Positions 1 to 7,402 of a stretch of DNA of 64,000 nt are shown here, piece after piece (within the stretch, counting starts at the first letter, position 1; each line of letters opens with the position of its first letter). The stretch comes from Microbacterium murale (GTDB lineage Bacteria; Actinomycetota; Actinomycetes; Actinomycetales; Microbacteriaceae): positions 310,001 through 374,000 of the forward strand of contig NZ_BMCM01000001.1 of NCBI RefSeq assembly GCF_014635185.1, written 5' to 3'. Below the pieces are notes generated by a model. It was not told the origin of the DNA. It saw only the letters and a program-made list of their open reading frames with translations, and ran no database searches. A program made the translations under genes and the position numbers.

Positions 1-808
1 TCAACGACCCGATGTCACCGCCGATCAGGCCGACGTAGTTGAAGTCGTCGCCGGTGAACATGCGCACGCCCTCGGGAAGGCGCTCGCGCACGGAGATCTC
101 GGACTCCGCGTTGAGCAGACTCATCTTGACGCCGGCGATCTTGTCCTGGTTCTCGGCGATGATCTGCAGGAGCACTTCGGATGCCGTCTGCCAGTCCTTC
201 GCGCCGAAATAGCCCTCAAGCGCAGGGTCGAACGCGGTTCCGAGCCAGTGCAGCACGACCGGCACGGTCGCGGATTGCAGCACCTCGCGGTACACGCGGC
301 GGTAGTCCTCGGCATCCTTCGCCACCCGCGCGAGGTGGCGGGACGCCATCAGCACAGGGCCGGCGCCGGCTTGCTCTTCCGTGAAGTGCAGCTGCTCCTT
401 GTACGCGTCGATCACCTGGTCGAGCGTGATGTGCGCCTCTTCGACGTGGTCGGTGTTGACTCCGACGACGACCGATCCGCCCTCTTCCCGCGCGACCTGC
501 GCGCTGCGGGCGATGAGCTCGCGGGTCGCCGCGGCATCCAGCCCCATGTTCCGCTGGGCGGTGTCCATGGCATCGGCGACCCCGAGGCCCCAGGAGTAGA
601 CATTGCGGCGGAACGCGAGCGTCGCGTCCCAGTCGATGTCGGCCGGCTGCCCCGGCGTGTTGTCGGCGTGCACCTTGGGCACGACATGCGCCGCGGCGTA
701 GGCGACGCGGCTTCGCAGCGGAGCGGTCGGACGTGTGTAGATCCCGGACTCGTTCAGCGCAGCATCCGATGTGCTGCCGTCAGGAGAGAGAAGCCTCAGC
801 GTGTTCAT
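1..808 (-). CDS. DUF993 family protein (TIM-barrel, dihydrodipicolinate synthase-like), 3' end cut by window
   Basis: The visible 269 residues start MNTLRLLSPDGST and continue off the left edge, so the C-terminus is missing. The pattern, including GVNTDHVEEAHITLDQVI and KIAGVKMSLLNAESEISV, is that of DUF993 proteins, which are aldolase-like TIM barrels found beside sugar or polyol dehydrogenases. The start overlaps the stop of the upstream oxidoreductase by one base (TGATG), so the two are translationally coupled. The family has no firmly assigned reaction; a retro-aldol or dehydration step on an oxidised sugar acid is a guess from the fold and neighbour. Confidence 0.85.
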   Translation of the reverse strand, partial: MNTLRLLSPDGSTSDAALNESGIYTRPTAPLRSRVAYAAAHVVPKVHADNTPGQPADIDWDATLAFRRNVYSWGLGVADAMDTAQRNMGLDAAATRELIARSAQVAREEGGSVVVGVNTDHVEEAHITLDQVIDAYKEQLHFTEEQAGAGPVLMASRHLARVAKDAEDYRRVYREVLQSATVPVVLHWLGTAFDPALEGYFGAKDWQTASEVLLQIIAENQDKIAGVKMSLLNAESEISVRERLPEGVRMFTGDDFNYVGLIGGDIGSL

Positions 809-1968
809 CAGAGGGACAGCTTCTCGATGGCGATCTTGCGGCCCTCGGCGCTCGAGGTCAGCCCTGCCTCGGCGAACTGCACGCCCTTGGCGCCGGCGAG
901 CAGATCGAAGGGGTAGTCGGTGCCTTCGACGAACGAGGTCAGATATTCCTCCCACTGCTGCCGGAAGCCGTTGAGGAACACGTCGTTGGTCGGAACGCTC
1001 TGCCAGTCGGCGTCGTAGTCGCGGGTGTCCTCGAGGTCGGGGTTCCACACCGGCTTGGGGGTGGCATTGCGCGGCTGGATCTTCGCCCCGAACAGTCCGA
1101 CCACGGCCGAGCCATGCGTACCGTCGACCTGGAACTCGACGAGCTCGTCGCGGTTCACACGAACGGTCCAGCTGGAGTTGATCTCGGCGACGATGCCGCC
1201 CTCGAGCTCGAAGATGCCGTAGGCGGCGTCTTCCGCCGTCGCGACGTACTTCTCGCCGTTCTCGTCCCAACGCTCCGGGATGTGGACCGCCGCCTGCGCG
1301 TAGACGCTCTTGACCTCGCCGAACAGGTTCTCGAGCACGTAGTTCCAGTGCGGGAACATGTCGGTGATGATGCCGCCGCCGTCTTCCGTGCGGTAGTTCC
1401 AGCTCGGGCGCTGCGCCGGCTGCCAGTCGCCCTCGAACACCCAGTAGCCGAACTCGCCGCGCACCGAGAGGATGCGGCCGAAGAAGCCGGAGTCGATCAG
1501 GCGCTTGAGCTTCTGCAGGCCTGGGAGGTAGAGCTTGTCGTGCACGACGCCGGTCTTGACTCCGGCATCCTTCGCGAGGCGTGCGAGCTCGAGGGCCTCC
1601 TCCAACGACTCGGCGGTGGGCTTCTCGGTGTAGATCGCCTTGCCTGCCGCGATCGCCTTGCGGATGGCGGACGCGCGCGCCTTCGTCACGAGGAAGTCGG
1701 CGTAGATCTCCCACTTCGGATCGGCGAGGGCCGCGTCGAGATCGGTCGTGTAGTCATCGATGCCGTGCAGGGCGGCGAGTTCGGCGAGCTTGGCCTCGTT
1801 GCGTCCGACCAGGATCGGCTTGACCGTGACCTTCGTGCCGTCGGCGAGCTCGATGCCGCCCTGATCACGGATGGCGAGGATGCTGCGCACCAGGTGCTGC
1901 CGGTAGCCCATGCGCCCGGAGACGCCGTTCATGATGATGCCGATCTCGCGGGTCGTCGCCTGTGACAT
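808..1968 (-). CDS. Gfo/Idh/MocA family oxidoreductase
   Basis: This 386-residue NAD(P)-dependent dehydrogenase has an N-terminal Rossmann domain (about residues 8-150) with GVSGRMGYRQH and the family motif YTEKPTAES containing the EKP lysine. A C-terminal alpha/beta substrate domain follows, with GGGIITDMFPHWNY. It probably oxidises a sugar, inositol or sugar-acid hydroxyl in the cytoplasm. It is first in an operon with the DUF993 gene and lies just downstream of a LacI regulator with a LacI-type palindrome in between, so the operon is probably induced by its substrate. The substrate cannot be read from the sequence. Confidence 0.92.
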   Translation of the reverse strand: MSQATTREIGIIMNGVSGRMGYRQHLVRSILAIRDQGGIELADGTKVTVKPILVGRNEAKLAELAALHGIDDYTTDLDAALADPKWEIYADFLVTKARASAIRKAIAAGKAIYTEKPTAESLEEALELARLAKDAGVKTGVVHDKLYLPGLQKLKRLIDSGFFGRILSVRGEFGYWVFEGDWQPAQRPSWNYRTEDGGGIITDMFPHWNYVLENLFGEVKSVYAQAAVHIPERWDENGEKYVATAEDAAYGIFELEGGIVAEINSSWTVRVNRDELVEFQVDGTHGSAVVGLFGAKIQPRNATPKPVWNPDLEDTRDYDADWQSVPTNDVFLNGFRQQWEEYLTSFVEGTDYPFDLLAGAKGVQFAEAGLTSSAEGRKIAIEKLSL

Positions 1969-2008
1969 GTGTGATCCGTTCTGTGGGAAGCCGCTGTGCC
2001 ACCCGATG

Positions 2009-2022
2009 GGTAAGCGCTTTCC
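2009..2022. promoter_or_regulatory. LacI-type operator GGTAAGCGCTTTCC
   Basis: The 14-mer is a near palindrome (6 of 7 pairs) with the AGCGCT centre typical of LacI-family operators. It lies about 40 bases upstream of the oxidoreductase start, between that gene and the LacI regulator gene. It is the obvious target for that regulator, though this is inferred. Confidence 0.6.
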
Positions 2023-2092
2023 GACATGATGTCACGTTCGAGGCGATCGACGCAACCGCCGTTCTCGGGCGCCGCCACGACCGGGCTGCGGC

Positions 2093-3103
2093 TCAGGCCC
2101 TGGCTGTGCTGTGCCTCTCGATCAGGCGGGTGCCGATGATGCGCCTGACATCCTGGTCGGATGCGGCGACCTCGGTCACCTCGCCTTCGATCTCGGCCAC
2201 CAGCGCGTCGACGGCAGCGACGGCGAGCGCCGTGAAGTCCTGGCGGACCGTGGTCAGCGGCGGACGGTAGTTCGCGGCATCCGGTACGTCGTCGAAGCCG
2301 ATCACGCTGACCTGATCGGGCACGACGTGCCCCTGCTCTGCGAATCCGCGGATGAGCCCGAGTGCCATCTGATCGTTCGCGCTGAATACGGCAGTCGCCT
2401 CTGCCAGTTCGACCGCTGCGAGGTAACCGGACTCGGCCGACCAGTCGCCGCGCACCAGAGGGTTCGGGGTGATCCCCTCCGTCTGAAGCGTCTCGCGCCA
2501 GCCGCGCTCGCGCTCCGCAGCGGCGAACGAGTCCGCGGGGCCCGCGAGGTGCCAGACGTTCTCGTGTCCGAGCGCGAGGAGCCTGCGCGTCGCCGCCGCC
2601 GCACCGCCGGCGTGGTCGCTGTGCACCACGAGCAGTCCGGAATCCGCCGGCGCATCCACGACGACGAGTCGCAACCCCTGCGGTCGATCCTCGGCCGTGG
2701 CGAGCGCGGAGGCCTCGTTCAACACGATCGCGCCATCCACGCCCTGATCGCGCAGCCGCTCGAAGGCGTCGGAGACCGTGTCGCCCGCGGTGACGAGCAG
2801 AAGTGCGTAGCCACGTTCCTCAGCCGCTTCCGCTGTGGCCTGCAGCATCCGGGAGTTTCCGACTGTGGCGAGCGTCGTCACTACGAGGCCGATCGTCTGG
2901 GTGCGTCCGGTGCGCAATGCGCGGGCGGCGCGATGCGGGCGGTAGCCGAGTTCGACCATCGCCTTCTCGACACGAGCGCGCGTGGCGGGATCGACGCGGG
3001 GGCTGCCGTTGACGACTCTGGACACCGTCTGGCCGGAGACTCCGGCGCGGCCCGCGACCATGGCCATCGAGACACGGCCCGAAGTCGGTCTTGCACCACC
3101 CAT
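2093..3103 (-). CDS. LacI family transcriptional regulator
   Basis: The N-terminal helix-turn-helix (about residues 12-35) reads VAGRAGVSGQTVSRVVNG, the LacI recognition-helix pattern. A periplasmic-binding-like sensor domain follows, with RTQTIGLVVTTLA, VISVIGFDDVPDAANYRPPLTTVRQD and typical length (336 residues). I chose the ATG at 3103 because GGGAGAG lies 5-7 bases upstream; a GTG at 3127 with AGGAG further upstream would add eight residues. The gene is divergent from galT and upstream of the oxidoreductase operon. It could act on the AGCGCT operator at 2009-2022, on the TGTTGACGT sites at 3145-3189, or on both. Confidence 0.92.
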   Translation of the reverse strand: MGGARPTSGRVSMAMVAGRAGVSGQTVSRVVNGSPRVDPATRARVEKAMVELGYRPHRAARALRTGRTQTIGLVVTTLATVGNSRMLQATAEAAEERGYALLLVTAGDTVSDAFERLRDQGVDGAIVLNEASALATAEDRPQGLRLVVVDAPADSGLLVVHSDHAGGAAAATRRLLALGHENVWHLAGPADSFAAAERERGWRETLQTEGITPNPLVRGDWSAESGYLAAVELAEATAVFSANDQMALGLIRGFAEQGHVVPDQVSVIGFDDVPDAANYRPPLTTVRQDFTALAVAAVDALVAEIEGEVTEVAASDQDVRRIIGTRLIERHSTARA

Positions 3104-3144
3104 CCGACTCTCCCTCTTGCCGTTCACAGCTCACAACTCCTGAA

Positions 3145-3189
3145 TGTTGACGTTACCACCGCCGGAGAGGTACCGTGTTGACGTGAACA
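3145..3189. promoter_or_regulatory. galT promoter with two TGTTGACGT operator-like sites
   Basis: The galT promoter reads TTGACG (3147-3152), an 18-base spacer, TACCGT (3171-3176), then six bases to the GTG start at 3183, so the mRNA is probably leaderless. Two imperfect palindromes begin with the same nine bases: TGTTGACGTTACCA at 3145-3158 and TGTTGACGTGAACA at 3176-3189. They are 31 bases apart, about three helical turns, and cover the -35 box and the transcription start. This suits repression by a LacI-type dimer or tetramer. Confidence 0.55.
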
Positions 3190-4367
3190 TCGAAGAATCT
3201 CCGGAGTTGCGCGCAACCGAACTCGGCGCCGGCGTCATCAAACGCTCCACCACGCTGGCCGACGGCCGCGACCTCATCTACTACGACGACCCGGGCACCA
3301 CCCTGGGCGCAGAGCGCGCCGTCGACGCCCGCACCCTCGATCCGCGCCCCGACACCGCGACGATGCGCCTCGACATTCTCACCGGCGACTGGATCACGGT
3401 CGCCGCGAACCGCCAGAACCGCGTCATGATGCCGGGCGCCGACGCCGATCCGCTCGCACCGCAGACGCCGACGAACCCCTCGGAGGTTCCGTCGCTCTAC
3501 GACGTCGCCGTCTTCGAGAACCGCTCTCCCGCCTTCGGCCCCGCACTCACCGAGGCTCTGGGCACCGCGCCCGCCGCGTCGAACCCGCCTCGCGGACTCG
3601 ATGACCTCGACGCCCTCGGTCTCGGCCGCACCCGCACCTCGGTCGGCCGCTGCGAGGTCGTCTGCTTCAGCCCCGACCACTCCGGCTCGTTCGGCACGCA
3701 GTCGGTCACTCGCGCCCGCACCGTGATCGAGGCATGGGCCGACCGCACCGCCGCCCTGTCGCAGCTGCCCGGTATCCAGCAGATCTTCCCGTTCGAGAAC
3801 CGCGGCGAGGCGATCGGCGTCACGCTGCCGCATCCGCACGGCCAGATCTACTCCTACCCGTACATCACGCCGCGCACCCAGCGGTTGCTGGAGAGCATCG
3901 ATCGCACGGCGCCCGATCTGTTCCAGCGCATCCTCGAGTTCGAGCAGGGCTCTGAGCGGATCGTTCTCCAGGGCGAGCACTGGACGGCGTTCGTGCCGTT
4001 CGCCGCGCGCTGGCCCGTCGAAGTGCACCTGATGCCGAACCGTCACGTCGCCGACTTCGCCGAGACGACCGAGGCCGAGCGCGATGAGCTCGCCCCGCTC
4101 TATCTGCGCCTGCTGCGCGGCGTCGATGCGCTCTACGAGACCCCGACCCCGTACATCGCCGCGTGGCATCAGGCTCCGGTGAACGTCGCGCGCGACTCGG
4201 TGCGACTGCACTTGGAACTCACGAGCCCGCGCCGCGGCGCGGACAAGCTGAAGTTCCTCGCCGGCTCCGAGGCAGCCATGTGGGCATGGACAGCGGAGAT
4301 CCCGCCGGAGCAGTCCGCCGCACGGATCCGCGAGGCCATCGCACGTGCAGAGGAAGCCAGCGCATGA
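3183..4367 (+). CDS. galT: Galactose-1-phosphate uridylyltransferase
   Basis: This Leloir-pathway enzyme moves UMP from UDP-glucose to galactose-1-phosphate. The HIT-fold active site GVTLPHPHGQIYSYP carries the nucleophilic His of the HPH motif at about residues 217-219. The family motif VHLMPNRHVADF is present and the length (394 residues) is normal. I chose the GTG at 3183 because it lies six bases after a good -10 (TACCGT); an ATG at 3144 would lie within the promoter. The stop overlaps the galK start (ATGA). Together with galK and the separate galE it completes galactose catabolism. Confidence 0.95.
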   Translation: MNIEESPELRATELGAGVIKRSTTLADGRDLIYYDDPGTTLGAERAVDARTLDPRPDTATMRLDILTGDWITVAANRQNRVMMPGADADPLAPQTPTNPSEVPSLYDVAVFENRSPAFGPALTEALGTAPAASNPPRGLDDLDALGLGRTRTSVGRCEVVCFSPDHSGSFGTQSVTRARTVIEAWADRTAALSQLPGIQQIFPFENRGEAIGVTLPHPHGQIYSYPYITPRTQRLLESIDRTAPDLFQRILEFEQGSERIVLQGEHWTAFVPFAARWPVEVHLMPNRHVADFAETTEAERDELAPLYLRLLRGVDALYETPTPYIAAWHQAPVNVARDSVRLHLELTSPRRGADKLKFLAGSEAAMWAWTAEIPPEQSAARIREAIARAEEASA

Positions 4368-5542
4368 CCGCTCAGGACGACGCGACCACGCTCTTCGAAC
4401 AGTTGACCGGTCAGTCCCCCGACGGCATCTGGTCGGCGCCTGGTCGCGTGAACCTGATCGGCGAGCACACCGACTACAACGACGGCTTCGTGCTGCCGTT
4501 CGCGATCCCGCATCGCACATATGCCGCGGTCGGCATGCGCGACGATGGGCGCATCCGCGTCGCGTCGACATTTGCCGATGACGCGCCGGTCGAGGTAGCC
4601 CTCTCCGAGCTCGCGACGCTCTTCCCCACCCCTACCGGTGAAGCCCCGGCGGTCGCCGAATGGGCGGCGTATCCGCTCGGCGTCGCCTGGGCGCTTCAGC
4701 TGGCCGGCGCCGCAGGACAGGGCGTCGACATCGCGATCGCATCCGATGTCCCCGTGGGCGCTGGACTGTCGTCGTCCGCCGCGATCGAGGGGGCGACAGC
4801 ATCCGCCCTCAACGACCTCTGGGACGCAGGACTCGACCGCACAGCGCTCGCCCGTATCGGCCGCCGCGCCGAGAACGAGGCGGTCGGGGCCCCCACCGGG
4901 ATCATGGACCAGATGGCATCCATGCTCGGCGAACCCGATGCGGCGATCTTCCTGGACTGCCGCACGCTCGACGCGAATCTCATCCCAGTCGGCATCGCCG
5001 AGGCCGGACTTGCGATCCTCATCATGGACACCCGCGTGCAGCACGCGCACGCAACCGGTGGCTATCGCGAGCGCCGTGAGGCGTGTGAACGCGGTGCCGC
5101 GATCATGGGTGTGCCGTCGCTGCGTGACGTGTCCGTCGACGATCTCGCTCGTGCCGAGGAGCTCATGGATGATGTGACCTTCCGCCGCGTGCGCCACATC
5201 GTGACCGAGAACCAGCGCGTGCTCGACACCGTCACCACGTTGCGGGAGAGTGGCGCCAGTGCCATCGGCGACCTGCTCGTCGCGTCGCACGCGTCGATGC
5301 GCGACGATTTCGAGATCTCGGTCCCGGAACTCGACACGGCGGTCGAATCCGCGCTGGCTGCGGGTGCCATCGGTGCACGCATGACCGGCGGCGGCTTCGG
5401 CGGTGCCGCGATCGCTCTCGTCGAGCAGGGCGCGGTGCACGCTGTGTCGGATGCCGTGACCGCCGCCTTCGCGGCATCCGGATTCGCATCACCGCACCTC
5501 TTCACGGTGACCCCCGCTGCCGGCGCCCGCCGCGACGCCTGA
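4364..5542 (+). CDS. galK: Galactokinase
   Basis: This 392-residue GHMP kinase phosphorylates galactose with ATP. It has the galactokinase signature GRVNLIGEHTDYNDGFVLP near residue 25, the ATP-binding loop VPVGAGLSSSAAIEGA near residue 130 and a C-terminal GARMTGGGFGG motif. The catalytic region APTGIMDQMASM is present. Its ATG overlaps the galT stop by four bases, so the pair is coupled. It ends in a strong inverted repeat shared with the convergent permease gene. Confidence 0.96.
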   Translation: MTAQDDATTLFEQLTGQSPDGIWSAPGRVNLIGEHTDYNDGFVLPFAIPHRTYAAVGMRDDGRIRVASTFADDAPVEVALSELATLFPTPTGEAPAVAEWAAYPLGVAWALQLAGAAGQGVDIAIASDVPVGAGLSSSAAIEGATASALNDLWDAGLDRTALARIGRRAENEAVGAPTGIMDQMASMLGEPDAAIFLDCRTLDANLIPVGIAEAGLAILIMDTRVQHAHATGGYRERREACERGAAIMGVPSLRDVSVDDLARAEELMDDVTFRRVRHIVTENQRVLDTVTTLRESGASAIGDLLVASHASMRDDFEISVPELDTAVESALAAGAIGARMTGGGFGGAAIALVEQGAVHAVSDAVTAAFAASGFASPHLFTVTPAAGARRDA

Positions 5543-5552
5543 CCGCGAGACC

Positions 5553-5605
5553 GCAACACCACGCCGAGACCGCGGCGAATCGCGTACGTCTCGGCGTGGT
5601 GTTGC
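5553..5605. terminator. Bidirectional terminator-like inverted repeat (18-bp perfect arms)
   Basis: Arms at 5553-5570 and 5588-5605 are perfectly complementary with a 17-base loop. The repeat sits between the convergent galK and permease genes, so it probably stops transcription from both sides. The inner end of the arm is GCCGAGAC/GTCTCGGC, a core that recurs in the inverted repeat at 50259-50302. Confidence 0.75.
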
Positions 5606-5617
5606 AGGCTCGGCGAG

Positions 5618-7183
5618 CTACTCGGCGTCGGCCTCGGCCAGGACTCGTCGGATGTCGTGCCGGCTGCGGATCTTGCCCGTCTTGATCCCGTCGGTGATGA
5701 CGACCTCCTGCGAGGCCGTGACGACGGGAACCTCTTCGCCCTCGGCATCCAGGATCTTGCCGTCCCTGATCGTGTCGCCGTCGAACAGGGTCTCGTTCGC
5801 GAGGAGGCGGGCGAGATCCTCCTCACGGATGACGCGTCCCGTTCCGGGGATGAAGGCGGAGCGCTCGGCCGACTTCCCGCCCAGGTGGTTGAAGAGCAGG
5901 TTCAGCAGCACGGCCATGATCGCGGCGGACGAGATGCCGGAGTGCAGGATGATGCCCACCCAGCTCGGCAGCGCGTCGTAGAACGTGGGCATGACGACGG
6001 GGATCACGCCGAAGCCCAGCGAGACGGCGACGATCACCATGTTCATGTTGCCCTCGTAGTTCACCTTCGCGAGCGTGCGGACGCCTGCTGCCGCCACAGA
6101 CCCGAACAGCACGATTCCCGCTCCACCGAGCACGGGCGGCGGCACGGCTGCGACCAGCCCGCCGACGATGGGCAGCAGCCCGAGCACGACGAGGATCACT
6201 CCGCCGGCGCTCACGACGAACCGCGACTTCACGCCGGTGATCGCGACGAGCCCGACGTTCTGCGCGAATGCTGACTGCGTGAACGAGTTGAACACCGGGG
6301 CGACGGCGGACGAGATCATGTCGGCGCGAAGGCCGTTCGCGATCCGCTTGGAATCGACCTTGGTGCCGACGATCTCGCCGACCGCGATGATGTCTGCCGT
6401 GGTCTCGGTCATGGTCACGATGATCACTATGAACATCGAGATGATGCTGGCGATGCCGAATGTCGGAAGGCCGAACGCGAAAGGCTGCGGGAGCGCCACG
6501 ATCCCGCCGTCTGCGATGTTCGAGAAGTCCGCCCATCCGACGATGCCGGCGAACGCGGTGCCGAGCACGATCGAGATGAGGATCGCCAGCCGCGAGACCG
6601 TCGGAGACGCGACCTTGCTCAGCACGAGCACGACGAGCAGCGTTCCCATCGCCAGGCCGATGTTCTGCAGACTCCCCCACATCGGATCCTCCGGCGACGT
6701 GCCGCCCATCGCCCAGCTCGCCGCGACCGGCATCAGCGTGAGGCCGATCGTCGTGATCACGGTTCCGGTCACGACGGGCGGGAAGAACCGCACGATCATG
6801 GCGAAGAAGGGAGCGACGATGAGGCCCGCGACGGATGCCGCGATCACGGCGCCGAACACACCGGGAAGCCCCTCGCCCGCGGCGAGGATGGCCGTCATCG
6901 TCGCGACGCCGGAGAACGAGACGCCCTGCACCAGCGGCAGCTGCGATCCGAAGAACGGCACACCCCACGACTGCAGGATCGTGGCGAGACCACCGATGAA
7001 CAGGCACGAGGCGATGAGGAGGCCGATCTCGCCCGGCGCGAGGCCGGCGGCATTGCCGATGATGAGCGGCACCGCGATGATGCCGCCGTACATCGTCAGC
7101 ACATGCTGCAGTCCGTAAGCGAAGGTCGGGCCGAGGCGGAGCCTCTCGTCTTCAGGTCGGCGGGTCCTGGGCGTTCTCGACAT
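5618..7183 (-). CDS. NCS2 family nucleobase:cation symporter (uracil/xanthine permease)
   Basis: This polytopic membrane protein (521 residues, about 14 hydrophobic segments) carries family features such as LVQGVSFSGVATM, the acidic/polar segment MTETTADIIAVGEIVG and NSFTQSAFAQNVGLVAITGVKSR cut into two blocks. It imports a purine or uracil with protons. The C-terminal 70 residues after the last helix are hydrophilic. The start at 7183 has GGAGAG five bases upstream. It is divergent from an 8-oxoguanine deaminase gene, so an oxidised purine, xanthine or urate is a more likely substrate than uracil; this is inferred from context. Confidence 0.93.
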   Translation of the reverse strand: MSRTPRTRRPEDERLRLGPTFAYGLQHVLTMYGGIIAVPLIIGNAAGLAPGEIGLLIASCLFIGGLATILQSWGVPFFGSQLPLVQGVSFSGVATMTAILAAGEGLPGVFGAVIAASVAGLIVAPFFAMIVRFFPPVVTGTVITTIGLTLMPVAASWAMGGTSPEDPMWGSLQNIGLAMGTLLVVLVLSKVASPTVSRLAILISIVLGTAFAGIVGWADFSNIADGGIVALPQPFAFGLPTFGIASIISMFIVIIVTMTETTADIIAVGEIVGTKVDSKRIANGLRADMISSAVAPVFNSFTQSAFAQNVGLVAITGVKSRFVVSAGGVILVVLGLLPIVGGLVAAVPPPVLGGAGIVLFGSVAAAGVRTLAKVNYEGNMNMVIVAVSLGFGVIPVVMPTFYDALPSWVGIILHSGISSAAIMAVLLNLLFNHLGGKSAERSAFIPGTGRVIREEDLARLLANETLFDGDTIRDGKILDAEGEEVPVVTASQEVVITDGIKTGKIRSRHDIRRVLAEADAE

Positions 7184-7229
7184 TGATCTCTCCGTTGAGG
7201 TTGTCATGGGCTTGCAGTACTTCCGAATC

Positions 7230-7247
7230 GTGGAAGCTATTTTCCAC
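7230..7247. promoter_or_regulatory. Palindromic operator GTGGAA-N6-TTCCAC in divergent promoter region
   Basis: Perfect six-base arms at 7230-7235 and 7242-7247 flank a six-base spacer, midway between the divergent permease and deaminase starts. The TGGAA...TTCCA pattern resembles operators of IclR-family purine/allantoin repressors (AllR type). No such regulator gene lies nearby, so the cognate protein is unknown. Confidence 0.55.
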
Positions 7248-7301
7248 AATTGCGATAGCGGCGATGCTAGCACCGAATGATCTCGCGTGCTAGCGTACGA
7301 G

Positions 7302-7401
7302 CGCCGGCCCTCCACGAGCCGGCCGGCGGAACAGCAGACGCCGAGAAACCTGAGCTGGCGGCCCGAGCCCCAGCCCTGTGTCGCCAGAGAGTAGGCGACA
7401 C
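7302..7401 (+). promoter_or_regulatory. Structured 5' leader of the 8-oxoguanine deaminase gene
   Basis: A -10 box TAGCGT at 7291-7296 would start RNA near 7303. The 100-base leader then holds three hairpins: an 8-bp perfect stem (7302-7309 with 7321-7328), a 5-bp stem (7354-7358 with 7370-7374) and an 8-bp perfect stem (7378-7385 with 7394-7401). The last stem holds the purine-rich AGAGAG ribosome-site candidate in its loop and ends one base before the ATG. This is a plausible cis-regulatory RNA; it matches no riboswitch class I can name. Confidence 0.45.
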
Positions 7402-7402
7402 C

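Noticed and set aside
7302..7401. A TPP, cobalamin or guanine riboswitch before the deaminase gene
   Set aside because: None of the conserved boxes of those classes is present; only generic hairpins are seen.
7277..7402. N-terminal extension of the 8-oxoguanine deaminase from an upstream ATG
   Set aside because: The extension is low-complexity, crosses the hairpins and lies upstream of the likely transcription start.
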